A DNA stretch of 64,000 bases from Heracleum sosnowskyi (GCA_030848705.1 CM061245.1:38754711-38818710); one strand, 5' to 3'; counted from the stretch's first letter, positions 44,402-56,762 are shown. Numbers and translations are program-made. The notes: generated by a model not told the origin, from the sequence alone.

Positions 44402-44571
44402 ATCTCCCCCAATTTGTTTTTATGGATAATAACAACAAATTTACAATATATGCTGACAACTTAACTAATAAGATTAGAATGGATTAAGAATTTTTACTTA
44501 GCTTGAGATTTCCTCTTCTGTCTTGCTACATCCTCTCTTTTGAGAGCTTCTACCAAGCAGCCTCTTAGACC
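44402..44571 (-). other. S3 polypurine tract and 3' UTR
   Basis: The minus strand reads ACAAATTGGGGGAGAT against the LTR (44402-44417). Confidence 0.85.
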
Positions 44572-47500
44572 TTATACAAGAGAGATTTCAGCAGGAGTGA
44601 CTGAAGCATCTTCTATTTCTTCAATGATCTTCTTGATAGTAGGAGAGATAAGAGAATTAGCATCCCTGAGATTCATCCATAGCTCTAGATCATATGGATA
44701 GCTTCTGAAGTGGAGTTCTTCAAGAATGAGCTTGAATCTACTTTCAGGATAAGCATTGAGAGACATCCTCCTTTGCTTGTCCAGCTTTGAACATTCTCCT
44801 TTTCTCCTTTCCAATATTTCCTCTATCTCATCAGAACAAATCTGCTCCAAGGGATGAATTGATCCAGCTACCATATACTGTAAATCCTTCAGAATAGTTG
44901 TTTTTAGCTTGTGCAAGCTGCAAACGTAGATTTCTTCTTTTAGATGCTTGATTCTTAAGGGATTTTCCAGCATACATGTTTGATAATTTGGAGCTTCACT
45001 TTCTGCCTTGTTGGCAGTCTTGCATCTTTCCAGGAGTTCAACTTCCTTCTTATCAAGTTCTGACTGATATTGAGAATATTGAGAAGAGTCAGGTCTTTTG
45101 CTTGGCTTGGGTTGCCCTTCCTGAGTTGTTTGGGTTTGCCCTTCTTCTGTGGATAAATCATCAAACTCATAGTACCAGTGATATGGTATAGGAGAAGCTG
45201 TTAGATCAGTTAAAATATCAGCATCATCAAAATCTGTAAAATTGTAGCCAAATTTCTGAAAGAATTCAGCATCCATATCAGCCTGATATTTCAGAATATG
45301 TTCCATGACAGACTCTGGGACATTTTCATAGCTCTCCAACAACTCTACCATTCTTTCCAGGTAGAAGAAGTCAATTCTCCTTTTATCTATGGTTGTCGTT
45401 CTACCACTGGTTGATGTGGCTTCCAGATAGAAGTCCTTATTAACCTTGGCAGATCTTGATTCTTCCCACCACAGAATGTACTCAGTGGCCTCTTGATTTG
45501 CATCCAGCTTAACCTCAACACTCTTGATTTCTTTAGATTGCATCTGTTGTATCTTAAGACTGTTAGGAGGTATTGATTGAATTGGCTTATTAAGATTCCT
45601 GCCAAATCCAGTGGCCTTTTCCTTTCCTGAGTACTTGTGCTTTCCTTCAGGTTTCTGTCTAGAAAACCATGCTTTTGCTTTAGCTTTCAGTCTTTTGGGC
45701 TTGACAGCAGCTTTGGCTTCATCCTTGACAGAACCTTTCTTGACAGTACCTTTGTCGACAGCATCTTCCATGACAGCATCTTCTATGACAGTTTCCTTGT
45801 CGACAGTATCTTTGGTGACAACATCTTTTTCTGCATTTATGCAGTCAATAGCACATATAAGAATGCTTGCCTCCAAAGCTTCCAGTATTCTTGGCTCCTC
45901 TTCATCTGTTGTATCAGCATCTTTCTTTTCCTGACTAGGAGTTTCTTCATTGCCTTCATTCTGAGATTGAATACCAGTATTCCCAGAATTACTTCTACCA
46001 ACATTACCTGCATTTCCAGAAGTTCACCACCTCCAATCTCATCATCATCATCTTGAAAAGGAATATCATAGAGGTAGCTTCCACCTTGATCAGTTCTTTT
46101 GGCATTGGCTCTAGTGATTGACTCCTTTACTCTAGCTCCCAATTCCTTGTCTCTCAACACCAGTATTTTGTAGATCTCTTGAACAGTATGGACTCTTCCT
46201 GGATTGGCATTTGAGTTGAGTATTCCATATAACACTTTCAGAATTGACTCAGTTTGCATCCTGGATGGACTGATCAAATTCATGTAGCTGTTCCTTCTTG
46301 TGCCATCCTTTGTAGTAGATCTGTAGAAAACACATGGTGGATTTGTGTAGACTTCAGGTAGCTTCTGTGTGATCATGTTCTGGATTTGCATATTCAATGT
46401 TTCATTGAATGGTGTTTGAGTTGCCTTAATCTTTCCCTTCATAGCACACAACACCTTTGCTGGCAGACTTTGCAATAACTGCATTGTGATGAAATAAGAT
46501 ATGCCAGAAGTGAGATAGATACTTACAGCCCATCTTTTCTCATCATTCACCATTACACTAACACTGATGATTTGATCCTTTAACAGTTTTGTGGTGTTGG
46601 TTGGACTGTTGCTTGGTGCATTCATTGCTTCTTCCACCACACTGCTAAATTCAATGTCATGATTGTGTAATGTGCTCTCCCTGTAATCCACCATTATAGT
46701 ATTGGCTTCTTCTTGATCAAACTCAGTACCATTGGACCAAGTATTTCCCTTCTGGATGGATTCAGGCAGTTTCCCTTTACCTTTCCCAAGCTTGTTTTGT
46801 TCCTCCATTTCTCTCCATCTTTTCTGTAGAGCAGTTTCTTGAGTTGCTGAAGTTGGTTCTCTAATTGTCACAGGAGGTAGAATTGGATGTCTAGATGCAG
46901 GTCTTCTTTGCAATGCATCTTGAGTTGCCTTAGACATTAACACCCTTTCACCATCCAGGTCAACTTCAACAAGATCTTCAACTTTATCTTTTGGTTGTCC
47001 ACTGCTTGGCTTGACTTGCTCCCCCTTTGTCATTGCTTTACTCTTGATTCCAGAAACTTGTTTTGCTCCCCCTTTGATCTTCACAGCTACTGGCTCCCCC
47101 TGAGTTCCACCTGATCCCTGAATAGATATTGATTCTGATCTTGCTACCTTTTCCCCCTTAGTTGAGTTGGCAGCTACTAGGTCAGTAAGGAACTGGATAG
47201 AGAGTTGAGTAACAGCAAAACCATCAACCACCAGTTGAGAGAGAGAGTCCATCTTGGAGTTCAAGGTAGCACACTGTCCTTCCAGAGCTTCAATCCTGTT
47301 ACGAAAATTTGTAGAGGGGCCACCATTCCTTAACCTTCTTGGAGGGGAAGGAAAAGAAAGGGGCTTGGAGGCTAAGGGGGTTCTCACACTCTCAGGGTGT
47401 TTTTGAGTGATCTCATCACTCCTCACTGTTTGACTCTCAAGGCCTAATGCCTGAATAGTGTGGGCTCCCTCAAGATCTCTCTGGACATGCTCAAGTCCCT

Positions 47501-49552
47501 CTCCTTTTGTCAGCTCATTTGGCTGCCTCTCATTCTTATGCTCGCCTCTCTTTTCTTTTATCTCTCTTTTCTTTTGCACACCCCCACTCAACCTAAATGC
47601 ATGGGTATGAGCAGTACTAACATGCATGGAAGTAGAAGATTTAGAATGTACCTTCAAGAGTTTGGCAAGAGGTAGGCCATCATCAGAGGCATCCTCAATG
47701 ATTACAGCATCAAAATCTGGCTGAGAGGACTGGACAACATCTTTGGCAGGAATGTTACTGTCAGCTTGAGCGTGGACATCAGGTTCTGTCATGACAGCAT
47801 CTTTGGGATGTGGAGTGACAGTAGGTTCTGTGTTGACAGTAGCTTTCTCTCCACCCATGACAGCAGCTGTGTCCAAGACAACAACATTTCCAGTGTCTTT
47901 GACAGCAACAGAGGCTGTGACAACATCTTCCTGAAGGTAAGATGCTCCTTGGAGTTCAGACAAAGTGTTGGTTGTTTCATTTTCTGACAAAATACCACTT
48001 TGCCCTTGCTCAGTGTTTGGAGGAGTGGTATCCATTTCACTTTGAGAAATGGGTTCTTGTGAGCCACTTGATGGGGGCTCATCCATGATTGGAGATGGAT
48101 GATCAAAACCTGAAGGGTTGGGACTGTCCCCTTCTCTAGGTTTTGGAGAAGAAACAAAAGAATGTATAGGGAAGGAAGAAGGTGAAAGTGTAGCAGAGAG
48201 TGGGGCTGATTCACAGGGAAAACATGTGAACCATCAATAGGAATAGAGAAATCCTCACTGTGACCTAACTCACTGTGTGTTTCTTCAAGTGGGGGTTCCT
48301 CAGGTTGTGAACCATGAGTTTTTGCAGACTCTGTACATGGTGCCTTGGGAGACAGGCCAATTTCAATAGATGCACCTTGTTGAGAAGGCAAATCTAGGGA
48401 GGTGTTTGAATCCCTTTCAGTAACCACAGTTTGTTGAGAAACTGCAGCTTGGCTAACAGTGGTTTGGGTCCTCCTAACTCTTTTCTTCTTATGCTCAGGG
48501 GGAACCACTGGGGGTTCTGTTTGACTACCTTCCTTATTTGCTGCACTAGGTGCAGTGTCTCCCTCTTGACTAACAGAGCTACCACCAACATCAGCTTCTA
48601 AGGGTCGTTTCCTGGATTCTTGCAAGGCTTCTCTTTGGGCTTTGGGAAGTCTAGAGAGCCTAGGCTGAGTGTATGGTGTTGAATGGGGGTTAACTAAATT
48701 TGGGTCTAATTCAGTTTCATTCGCACGAGTGAAAGAGTCATAACCAGAGGGTAATGGAAAATCAAGGTTGGACACTTGATCAACCATGTGCTGAGTGAAA
48801 CAAAGTGGAATATGTGCATTGAGATTCTATAAAGATAACAGTGTGCGTGTGTTCTTTTTCAAAACAGAGCAAGCCTCTAAACGAGGAGCATCATTATTAA
48901 AATCACAGAATGAGTTGATGCACAACATAAGAAAGCGAGGGTAGATTGATACCTTCTTACCTATGGCAGCCCTGAGGTGTGCCATGAGGAGAGCTCCAAC
49001 ATTCACCTTATATCCATGGACAAGAGAATGTGTCAGTTTCTTGATGTAGGAGGGTATTCCATTCCAGCCAGTGGACTTGGTAGAGAACACCTTAACCATC
49101 ACATCAAAGATCATACTCCACTCCTTTCTCAGATGCTTCCTATCCATTTCACCAGACGGATACCATTTGGTTGTTCCCTCTTCGAGAATAGGGCATGCAT
49201 ACCCAATCTTCAAGAAGAGCTTCTTAAGAGTGTCATCATTAGTAAGTTCAGCAAAATTTCGGCCTTCTTGAAGTGTAATTCCAAGAGCAGTGTTGATGAC
49301 CTCAGCTGTAAGAATGTAGTGTTGCCCATTGATTGTGAATCGAATAGATGGGTTTTCACCCTCTGTTTGAGCAACAGCAGTTTGCAAAAATGCCTCAAGT
49401 CTGTCTAAGTCGAGAATGGGTGTTGAGGTAATGGCAGAACCAAGATAGGACTTGTTCAAGAAAAACACTAGTCCTTTGAAACCTTCACCAGCATCATTTG
49501 GGGAAAGGATGCCAGCAAAGTTTGTTTGAGAGAGAGTCTGTTTGGGGGCCAT
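44572..49552 (-). pseudogene. S3 third ORF (env-like position), broken
   Basis: About 1660 codons from ATG 49552 (MAPKQTLSQTNFAG). An in-frame TAG stands at 48827-48829, a frameshift near 48206-48235 and another near 46022. The N-terminal domain (FFLNKSYLGSAI, RKEWSMIFDVM, KLTHSLVHGYKVNVGALL, YPRFLMLCINSF) aligns with S1 and S2. A basic HKKKRVRRTQ run follows. The C-terminal part contains a run of DAV/DTV/GTV-type repeats (45690-45860), the translation of the TGACAG word. The tail has helical RFKLILEELHFRSYPYDLELW. No signal peptide or membrane segment is visible. Function unknown. Confidence 0.8.
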
Positions 49553-50217
49553 GGAGATTCAAGAAAAGAAGAAAGTAAGAAAGTAGCTTTTTGTTTGACG
49601 AAAAGTAATTTGCCTTGAGTTTGATGAGAATGATATGTCTGAGTAACTGGGGAATAAAAAGGGTAGCTCAAACGTTGGTGCACAAAAAGTGGAATTAAAG
49701 AACGTGTCTTAACCCTCTCACATACCACGTGAGTTACTGCCCGTTATTCACTGCCAAACGTGGGATGAATATCCAATTTCAACGGTCCACTATTCGTGAT
49801 AGTAACCTGTGCGCTAGAAACAATCTGTCAGTAATAAGCGGTGGTGACAATAGGTTTTGCGCGACAGCAACTATTGCGCAAAAACATGCTATCACCGTTA
49901 AGCATCTGAATGACAGTATTCTGTAAAAGTCTTGACAGAAAGTCTTTCCCTGCTGTCAAAAAGTTTGCTGTCAAGAGACACATGACAGTATCCTTCTTAA
50001 TGACAGCAACTTAGTTGGGGAATTGTTTCTGTCATGAACTTACCAGAATGCTTTATTCATAAACTTAACCTAAAATTAACAGAGTATGGATTTAGCAATT
50101 TAATCTTTCGAACACAGATACTATGCAATTAACACAGACGAAATAAAACTCAATAAACACAACATCAAGAAGTTTTATTTTCATTAATAAAATCATTTAA
50201 GTATAGCATTGAGTACA
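49553..50217 (-). promoter_or_regulatory. S3 internal promoter region ahead of the third ORF
   Basis: In element direction: TGACAG/CTGTC words between about 50010 and 49820, a TATA-like CCTTTTTATTCC at about 49651-49663, then a CT-rich leader (TACTTTCTTACTTTCTTC) and the ATG at 49552. The layout parallels S2 32853-33565. Confidence 0.5.
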
Positions 50218-50478
50218 TCAGTTTATGATTCTATCAACTAATTCTAAAAGTTCTTTCCTAATCTCCTCTTCAGTGCAACCTTCTTCCTTGAGAAGTGCCT
50301 GAAGCTCTTCCTCTTGAATCTTCCATTTTTCTTCTTCCTGTGCTTGAAGGGCTTGAGACTGTTCATCTTCCTCATGAAGCAGGTCGTCAAGTTCATCAAA
50401 CAGGGCTTCCACTTCTTCGTTAAGAGGAGAATCACACGAGACTTTTGGCCCGTACTCTATTCCTACTTTGTTTTCCAT
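50218..50478 (-). CDS. S3 small acidic coiled-coil ORF (86 aa), unknown
   Basis: Complete frame MENKVGIEYGPKVSCDSP to ELVDRIIN between pol and the third ORF, intact although its neighbours are broken. It is strongly acidic (runs of E and D) with Leu-spaced helices (EALFDELDDLLHEEDEQS, LQALLKEEGCTEEEI), so a coiled coil is likely. About 45 bases upstream of the ATG lies a TATA box CTATAAATTA, which suggests separate transcription. S1 and S2 show no counterpart in their spacers. I do not recognise the family. It may be a captured host fragment, a split-off piece of the third ORF, or chance. Confidence 0.5.
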   Translation of the reverse strand: MENKVGIEYGPKVSCDSPLNEEVEALFDELDDLLHEEDEQSQALQAQEEEKWKIQEEELQALLKEEGCTEEEIRKELLELVDRIIN

Positions 50479-50883
50479 AATTTACTTTAAAACTGAGAGC
50501 AGATTGGTGAAACCTGAGGTTAATTTATAGGCAAAACCGTCTAAGGATTAAAGTCTAATGGTCAACAGTTAGAGTACCCATACAACTACCACAAAAGTAA
50601 TTAATGGTCGTGTCCTCCTTTAATCCTACAGATTAATGCAAAGAGTGTGAAAGTCCAATGGAACATATATTTATCTCTCAAACTAAGCAAATAACCACAT
50701 TAATGTCATACAGAGTCTAAAAGTATGAGACTGGCACGGAATACAGACATGAATAGTTAAATCAATACATGTTGTCACATAACAGACATAGACCAAGTAG
50801 ACAGTAACTTCTCTTGACAGCAGGTTTGAAGGGGCTGTCAGGAGCTTCAAAGAAAAAATTGGAAATTTAGAAAACTTAGTGAA
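50479..50883 (-). promoter_or_regulatory. promoter-like region ahead of the small S3 ORF
   Basis: The minus strand shows TGACAGCCC, CTGCTGTCAAG and TTACTGTCTAC words (50770-50850) just after pol, then a TATA box GCCTATAAATTA at 50521-50532 and a 40-base leader. Same order, words then TATA then ATG, as at the other S3 promoter and the LTR. Confidence 0.5.
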
Positions 50884-53800
50884 TCAACATACCAGATTCA
50901 GCATTCCCAATTCACTTACCAACCTGTTGAAGGTTGCTTAATCCAATGGCTTAGTGAAGATGTCAGCTAGTTGCTTGTCAGTTGGGACATAGATCAGCTT
51001 CACAGTTCCTTGTTCAACATGCTCTCTGATAAAGTGATGTCTTATATCAATGTGCTTTGTCCTAGAGTGTTGAACTGGATTGTCTGAAATGGCTATGGCA
51101 CTAGTGTTGTCACAGTAAATAGGAATGTCTCTTAACACTAGACCATAATCCAGAAGTTGATTCTTCATCCATAGAATTTGTGCACAGCAACTGCCTGCAG
51201 CAATATATTCAGCTTCTGCAGTTGAGGTAGAAACTGAATGTTGCTTCTTGCTAAACCATGAGACCAATCTTCCACCAAGAAATTGATAGCTACCAGTAGT
51301 ACTCTTTCTGTCAATCTTGCATCCAGCATAGTCTGAGTCTGAGTAACCAATTAGATCAAATCCAGTGTTCTTAGGATACCAAAGGCCTAGGTTAGGAGTG
51401 CCTTTTAGGTATCTAAAGATTCTCTTGATGGCTACTAAGTGTAACTCCTTTGGATCACTTTGAAACCTTGCACAGAGACATGTAGCAAACATGATGTCAG
51501 GTCTGCTAGCAGTTAGGTATAGGAGAGATCCTACCATGCCTCTATAGGTGTTTGAGGCAACTTTCTTTCCTTTAGGGTCAAGATCCAGACTAGTTGATGT
51601 GGACATTGGTGTCTTTTGCAGGTGATGAATCTTCCAAGTTGAACTTTTTGAGAAGTTCCTTGATGTATTTAGCTTGACAAATGAAGATTCCATCAGGTTG
51701 TTGAAGAATTTGTAATCCCAGAAAGAATGACAATTCTCCCATCATACTCATCTCATATTTGTTACTCATGAGAGAGGAAAACTTCTCACACAGCTTCTCA
51801 TTTGTAGAACCAAAAATGATGTCATCCATATAGATTTGTACCAGAATGGTGTCCTTGCCATGATGTTTGTAGAAAAGTGTCTTGTCCACAACTCCTCTAG
51901 TAAACTGATTTTCCAAAAGAAAAGTGGAAAGTGTGTCATACCAAGCGTTGGGTGCTTGCTTTAGTCCATACATAGCCTTGAAGAGTTTGTACACAAAATC
52001 ATACATTTCAGCATCCTCAAACCCTGATGGCTGTTCAACATACACTTCTTCTTCCAATTCTCCATTTAGGAAGGCACTTTTGACATCCATCTGAAATACT
52101 TTGAAGTTGCAGTGTGCAGCATAAGCTAGAAAGATTCTTATAGCTTCAAGTCTTGCAACAGGTGCAAATGTCTCATCATAATCTATTCTTTCCTGTTGAC
52201 AGTAACCTTTAGCCACTAGCCTTGCTTTGTTTCTTGTCACTGATCCATTTTCATCAAGCTTGTTTCTGAAAACCCATTTGGTCTCAATGACTGACTTTCC
52301 CTTAGGTCTTGGAACCAACTTCCATACATTGTTTCTTTCAAACTGATTTAGCTCTTCTTGCATGGCTATCACCCAGTCAGAATCCAACAATGCTTCATAA
52401 GTTGTTTTGGGTTCCATTTGAGACAGAAAGCATGAAAACATGCTGTCAGCAGAGACTTTGTTCCTTGTCCTTACTCCAGAAGTAGGGTCACCAATGATAA
52501 GGTCATTTGTGTGATCCTTGTTCCACTTGGTGATTCTGGGCAAGCTACTTGATTGTACAGGAACAGTTGCTTCAGTTTGTTGAGTTGAATGCTCATCAAT
52601 TCCATTGTCTTCACCATGTTCTTCATTGTCTCCAGAGTCATTACTGTTATGAATGTTAGAAGTTATGTTCTGTGACTGAGCTGGAGTTTGGTTGACAGTA
52701 ATGGTATTGACAGTATCTTTGTCAACTTCAACAGTTTGAGTGAAGCTAGGTTCTTCATCAACAATTTCCTCAGCTTCCAAGTATCCTTGATTCTCAAATC
52801 TGAATGTCTGCATCTTTCCTTCTTCATGCAGTCCTGGAAACTTGGTTTCATCAAATGTGACATTAACACTTTCTTCAATAATCCTGTGTTCCATAATATA
52901 AACTCTGTAGGCAGTCCTTTCTGTGGTGTAACCCATGAATAGTCCTTCAAATGCCTTGGTGTCAAATTTTCCTTTCTTCTCATGGTTATCCTTCATCATA
53001 AAGCATTTGCTCCCAAACACATGAAAGTATTTGACAGTAGGTTTCTTCCCAGTTAGCAGACAGTAAGGTGTACTTGCATGAGTTTTGTTTATCATGGTTC
53101 TGTTTTGAGTATAACAAGCTGTGTTGATGGCTTCAGCCCCAGAAATATGTTGGCAGTTTGGCATCATGGAACATAGTTCTAGCTGCTTCAATGAGAGTCC
53201 TGTTCTTTCTTTTTACAACTCCATTCTGCTGTGGAGTTCTTGCAGCAGAGAATTGTTGTACAATTCCTTCATCTTTACAGAAATTTCCAAGTGTGGCATT
53301 TCTGAATTCTGTACCATTGTCACTCCTCAAGATTTGAACTTTTGAGTTTGGAGTTCTATCAAGAACTCTGACTTGATCAATAATCACTTGAGCAGCTTCA
53401 TCTTTGGATTCAAGAAATTTCACCCAAGTGTACCTTGAGTAATCATCCACCATTACTAAGGCATATCTCTTTTTGGCCATAGATGGTACATTGACTGGTC
53501 CAAAGAGATCCATGTGAATTAACTTGAGTGCTTCTATGTTGGTGTTCATTTGCTTGGACTTGTGCACATCTCTCCTTAGTTTGCCCATTTGACAATCTTC
53601 ACACAGTCCTTCTTGACAGAATTCCTGTTGGGGCAAACCTCTCACTAACTCCTTCTTCATCAAAATATTCATTGTCTTGAAGTTGAGATGTGAGAGCTTC
53701 CTGTGCCAAAGCATACTGTCACCAACAGTTGCTTTACTGTAAAAACAGTAAACTTTATCCTTCTTTGTTGAGTTTAAGTCAGCAACAAACAAGCTTTCTT

Positions 53801-54134
53801 TTCTGACCCCTTTTAAAGAGAGGCTTCCATCCTTTTTGTGATAGATGTTACACATCATCATATCAAAATCAACCTTGAATCCCCTGTCACTGAATTGGCT
53901 GACACTGAGTAGATTGTGCTTCAATCCATCCACAAGAGCAATGTCTTCAATGACAACATTTCCAATTTCCAGACAGCCATATCCCACTGTGTAACCCTTA
54001 CTGTTGTCTCCAAAGGTTATGATTGGGCCAGCTTTCTCTACATAGTGTGATAGCAGGGCTTTATCACCTGTCATGTGTCTTGAGCAACCACTATCAATGA
54101 TCCACATGACTTGATCTTTATTCTTGCCCTGCAA
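50884..54134 (-). pseudogene. pol: S3 Pol polyprotein, inactivated
   Basis: Protease DSGCSRHMTGD, integrase, RT (YMDDIIFGS) and RNase H are all recognisable in copia order. Defects: an extra base in the CCCC run at 53137-53140 (frame break after PTYFW), an extra base in the TTTT run at 51613-51616 (SPAK-TPMS), and TAA for CAA in FTKPLD-stop-ATFNRLV (about 50938). In the integrase core, GVVKRKN replaces GVVERKN (codon at 53211-53213), losing the catalytic glutamate. The frame is the same as gag; the gag TAA at 54147 separates them with no in-frame ATG between, so read-through or a splice-like event is implied in the ancestor. Confidence 0.93.
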
Positions 54135-54146
54135 AACAGAATGTGT

Positions 54147-56762
54147 TTAAGTTACATATGGTACCCAATCCTTGTTGGGTCCTGCAGTTTTAGTGTCTCC
54201 TGAGTTTCTTCCAGTCATGAAATCACAAGCATCATCAAAAACCTCCTGTTTGACTTCTCTTTTCACCCACTTAGGTTTAGAATTGGACTTGATCCTTTTC
54301 TTAGTGGATGAAGCCTTTTTGCTGTTGCCATCAGGATCAGAAGTCTCAACAGTGTGCATGTATGAACATTTTTCAGTAGTGAGAATAGGTAAGTTAAAGC
54401 ATGTACTCATGGCAGTGATCTTGCATGACATACATTCAATGTTATTACAGACACTCATAGTTCTATGCATGAGGGGGGTTCTGTGTAAGTTACCATTGAG
54501 CTCAGTAGCATTGATCTTATCCTCAATTGGTTTGTTACAAACATGTGTTAAATGATGTGAAGATCCACAGTTATTGCATAGTTTCCTAGAAGCACCTCCA
54601 ACATTAGTGTATCCATTTCCTTTATTGACACCTACCTTACCATTCCTATTCTTAGACTTGGGAGTTACTGGATTGACAGTGTGTTCAGAAGTTGCTGTCG
54701 AACTTTCCTTGACAGTACCTTTTATTCCAACTGTCTTGACAGAAGGTTTGGAAGTTACTGTCTTAGAAACATTCTTGACAGCATCTTTGGAAGATACTGT
54801 CTTGCCAACTGTGACAGCATCTTTTGAACTTACTGTCTGATTGCTTGGTAAGTTTACTGTCTTGGGGATTGTGACAGTATCCTTTCCATCCTTGGATGTG
54901 CTGTCAACACCTTCATCCTCATCAAGAATTTCTTGTTTGATGAGCATGGCTTCTTCATCAAACTCAATTTCTGCAGCTTTGAAAATAGGAGTTTTAACCT
55001 TCTTGAGAATGGTGGGTTTGACAGCAGCATTTCCAGAACAATCTTGAATCATAGTTTCCTTTCCAGGTCTTCTACCATATGAAAAACCTATACCAACTGT
55101 CTGATTTTCTGTATGCTTATCATTGTAATCCTGAACTATCTTTGATGAGTTTTTATAAGCCTTAATCTTGAATTCATTTTCAACAATCTCATTCCTCAGG
55201 AATTCCTCAACCTCTTTAGCACATTTTAATTCATTTTTAAGTCTAGCATTCTCCTGAGCTAAAGAGTCTAGTGAACTGGTTTTGAGAACAAGAGATTCAT
55301 TTTCAGACTTTAGTGTTTCATTTAGCTTACTCAGCCTAGTGATTTCCTCATTAGCAGCAGATAAGCTAGTATAGACATTGAACATTTCAGCACTTAAGTC
55401 TTTAATGGTTTTCTTATACTCATCAGTGGACATATCAAGTAAGACAAATGAAGGTACCTGACTTGAAGATGTTGATGCTACTTCATCAGTGCTAGCCATG
55501 AGAGCTAGGTTGACATATTCTTCTTCTTCATCATCAGTCTCATCCCAACACTTTCCTTCAGCCACATAGGCTCTACCTTGATTCTTCTTAGAGTATCCAC
55601 CAGTTCCTTTCTCAAACCTCTGAACCTTTTTGGGTCTTTTGCATTCAGTAGCAAAATGACCAGGTTCACCACAGTTGTAACACTTGAATTTTGACCTATC
55701 CACAAATCCAGTCTTGTATCCTCCTTTAGTTGAACTTCCCACAGCAGCCTTTGATGAACTTCCCTTGTTGAACTTGGATGCTTGGCCTTGGGGCTTGTAT
55801 GACCTATCCTTCTTGAACCTAAAGTTCTTGAACTTTTTGGCCATGTAAGCCATAGTAGGATTGTCCATGCTTTCCAGTTCCTCCATTGTGTAGAAGTCTT
55901 CATCTTCCACATCCTTGAGCTGCAGTACTACTTTCTCATCATCTTCAACAACCTCTTCTATCTTCAAGGATTGTGCAGGGGTTGATTGTGTGATTTGTAG
56001 TACTTCACTTGGCTGTGTGATCCTTGGCACATGTGCTACTAGGGCACTTGACATATTAGCCATCTTTTTCCTTGTTCCACTCTGTATGGCTCTCTTTTGA
56101 AAGAGTTCAAGTTCATAGGATTTCAGAATGCCATAAAGTGTCTCAAAGGTTATATTGTTGAGATCTCTTCCTTCTCGTATGGCTGTTGTCTTGTGTTCAA
56201 GGTGATCAGGCAGTGCAAGCAGGAACTTGACATTCAATTCCTTTCTGTCATAGTACTTACCATGTATCTGTAGTTCAGTTAAGAGCTTACTGAACCTTTC
56301 AAACATGGAAGTTAAGTCTTCACCAGGCTTGGCCATGAAAGCCTCATATTGTGATATCAATATTTGCCTTTGGTTGCCCTTAACTTCTTCACTTCCTTCA
56401 CATAGTAAAGCTAACCTGATCCACATCTCCTTGGCAGATGTGCAGCTTATCACACTTCCACACATGGCTTTATCCAACGTGAGAGAATCGAGCAAGATGA
56501 GTTGCAAGTGATCATCTAGCACCATCTTCTCCTTCTCAGGTTCCAAAATTTCTGAGGGATCTTTGGGAACCCAATGTGCAGGAATGACTTCACCATTTAC
56601 TGTTGTGGCTTCAATTTCCTTCCTTGGAATGAAAGGACCATTCTCGAGAATACCCGGGTATAGTGGATTCGCAGCTTTGATAAACAACAAGATCTTTCTT
56701 TTCCAAATGCCGTAGTTTTCTTTATCAAAAGCTGGGATCTTGATACTGTTTGATTTCTGCAT
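54147..56762 (-). CDS. gag: S3 Gag (871 aa, two CCHC knuckles)
   Basis: ATG at 56762 (MQKSNSIKIPAFDKENYGIW) is chosen because it is the gag opening seen in S2. The longer open frame reaches back into the PBS and LTR. First knuckle CYNCGEPGHFATEC at about 361-374, acidic DDEEEEYVNLALM, coiled coil, second knuckle CNNCGSSHHLTHVC. Between them a repetitive stretch (SSKDAVTVGKTVSSKDAV, about 54680-54900) comes from serial TGACAG/CTGTC words and has no counterpart in S2. The frame is open throughout. It forms the retrotransposon particle. Confidence 0.92.
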   Translation of the reverse strand: MQKSNSIKIPAFDKENYGIWKRKILLFIKAANPLYPGILENGPFIPRKEIEATTVNGEVIPAHWVPKDPSEILEPEKEKMVLDDHLQLILLDSLTLDKAMCGSVISCTSAKEMWIRLALLCEGSEEVKGNQRQILISQYEAFMAKPGEDLTSMFERFSKLLTELQIHGKYYDRKELNVKFLLALPDHLEHKTTAIREGRDLNNITFETLYGILKSYELELFQKRAIQSGTRKKMANMSSALVAHVPRITQPSEVLQITQSTPAQSLKIEEVVEDDEKVVLQLKDVEDEDFYTMEELESMDNPTMAYMAKKFKNFRFKKDRSYKPQGQASKFNKGSSSKAAVGSSTKGGYKTGFVDRSKFKCYNCGEPGHFATECKRPKKVQRFEKGTGGYSKKNQGRAYVAEGKCWDETDDEEEEYVNLALMASTDEVASTSSSQVPSFVLLDMSTDEYKKTIKDLSAEMFNVYTSLSAANEEITRLSKLNETLKSENESLVLKTSSLDSLAQENARLKNELKCAKEVEEFLRNEIVENEFKIKAYKNSSKIVQDYNDKHTENQTVGIGFSYGRRPGKETMIQDCSGNAAVKPTILKKVKTPIFKAAEIEFDEEAMLIKQEILDEDEGVDSTSKDGKDTVTIPKTVNLPSNQTVSSKDAVTVGKTVSSKDAVKNVSKTVTSKPSVKTVGIKGTVKESSTATSEHTVNPVTPKSKNRNGKVGVNKGNGYTNVGGASRKLCNNCGSSHHLTHVCNKPIEDKINATELNGNLHRTPLMHRTMSVCNNIECMSCKITAMSTCFNLPILTTEKCSYMHTVETSDPDGNSKKASSTKKRIKSNSKPKWVKREVKQEVFDDACDFMTGRNSGDTKTAGPNKDWVPYVT

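Noticed and set aside
44572..49552. Reading the S3 third ORF as four separate genes
   Set aside because: Overlapping frames and alignment with the single S2 ORF show one gene broken by a stop and frameshifts.
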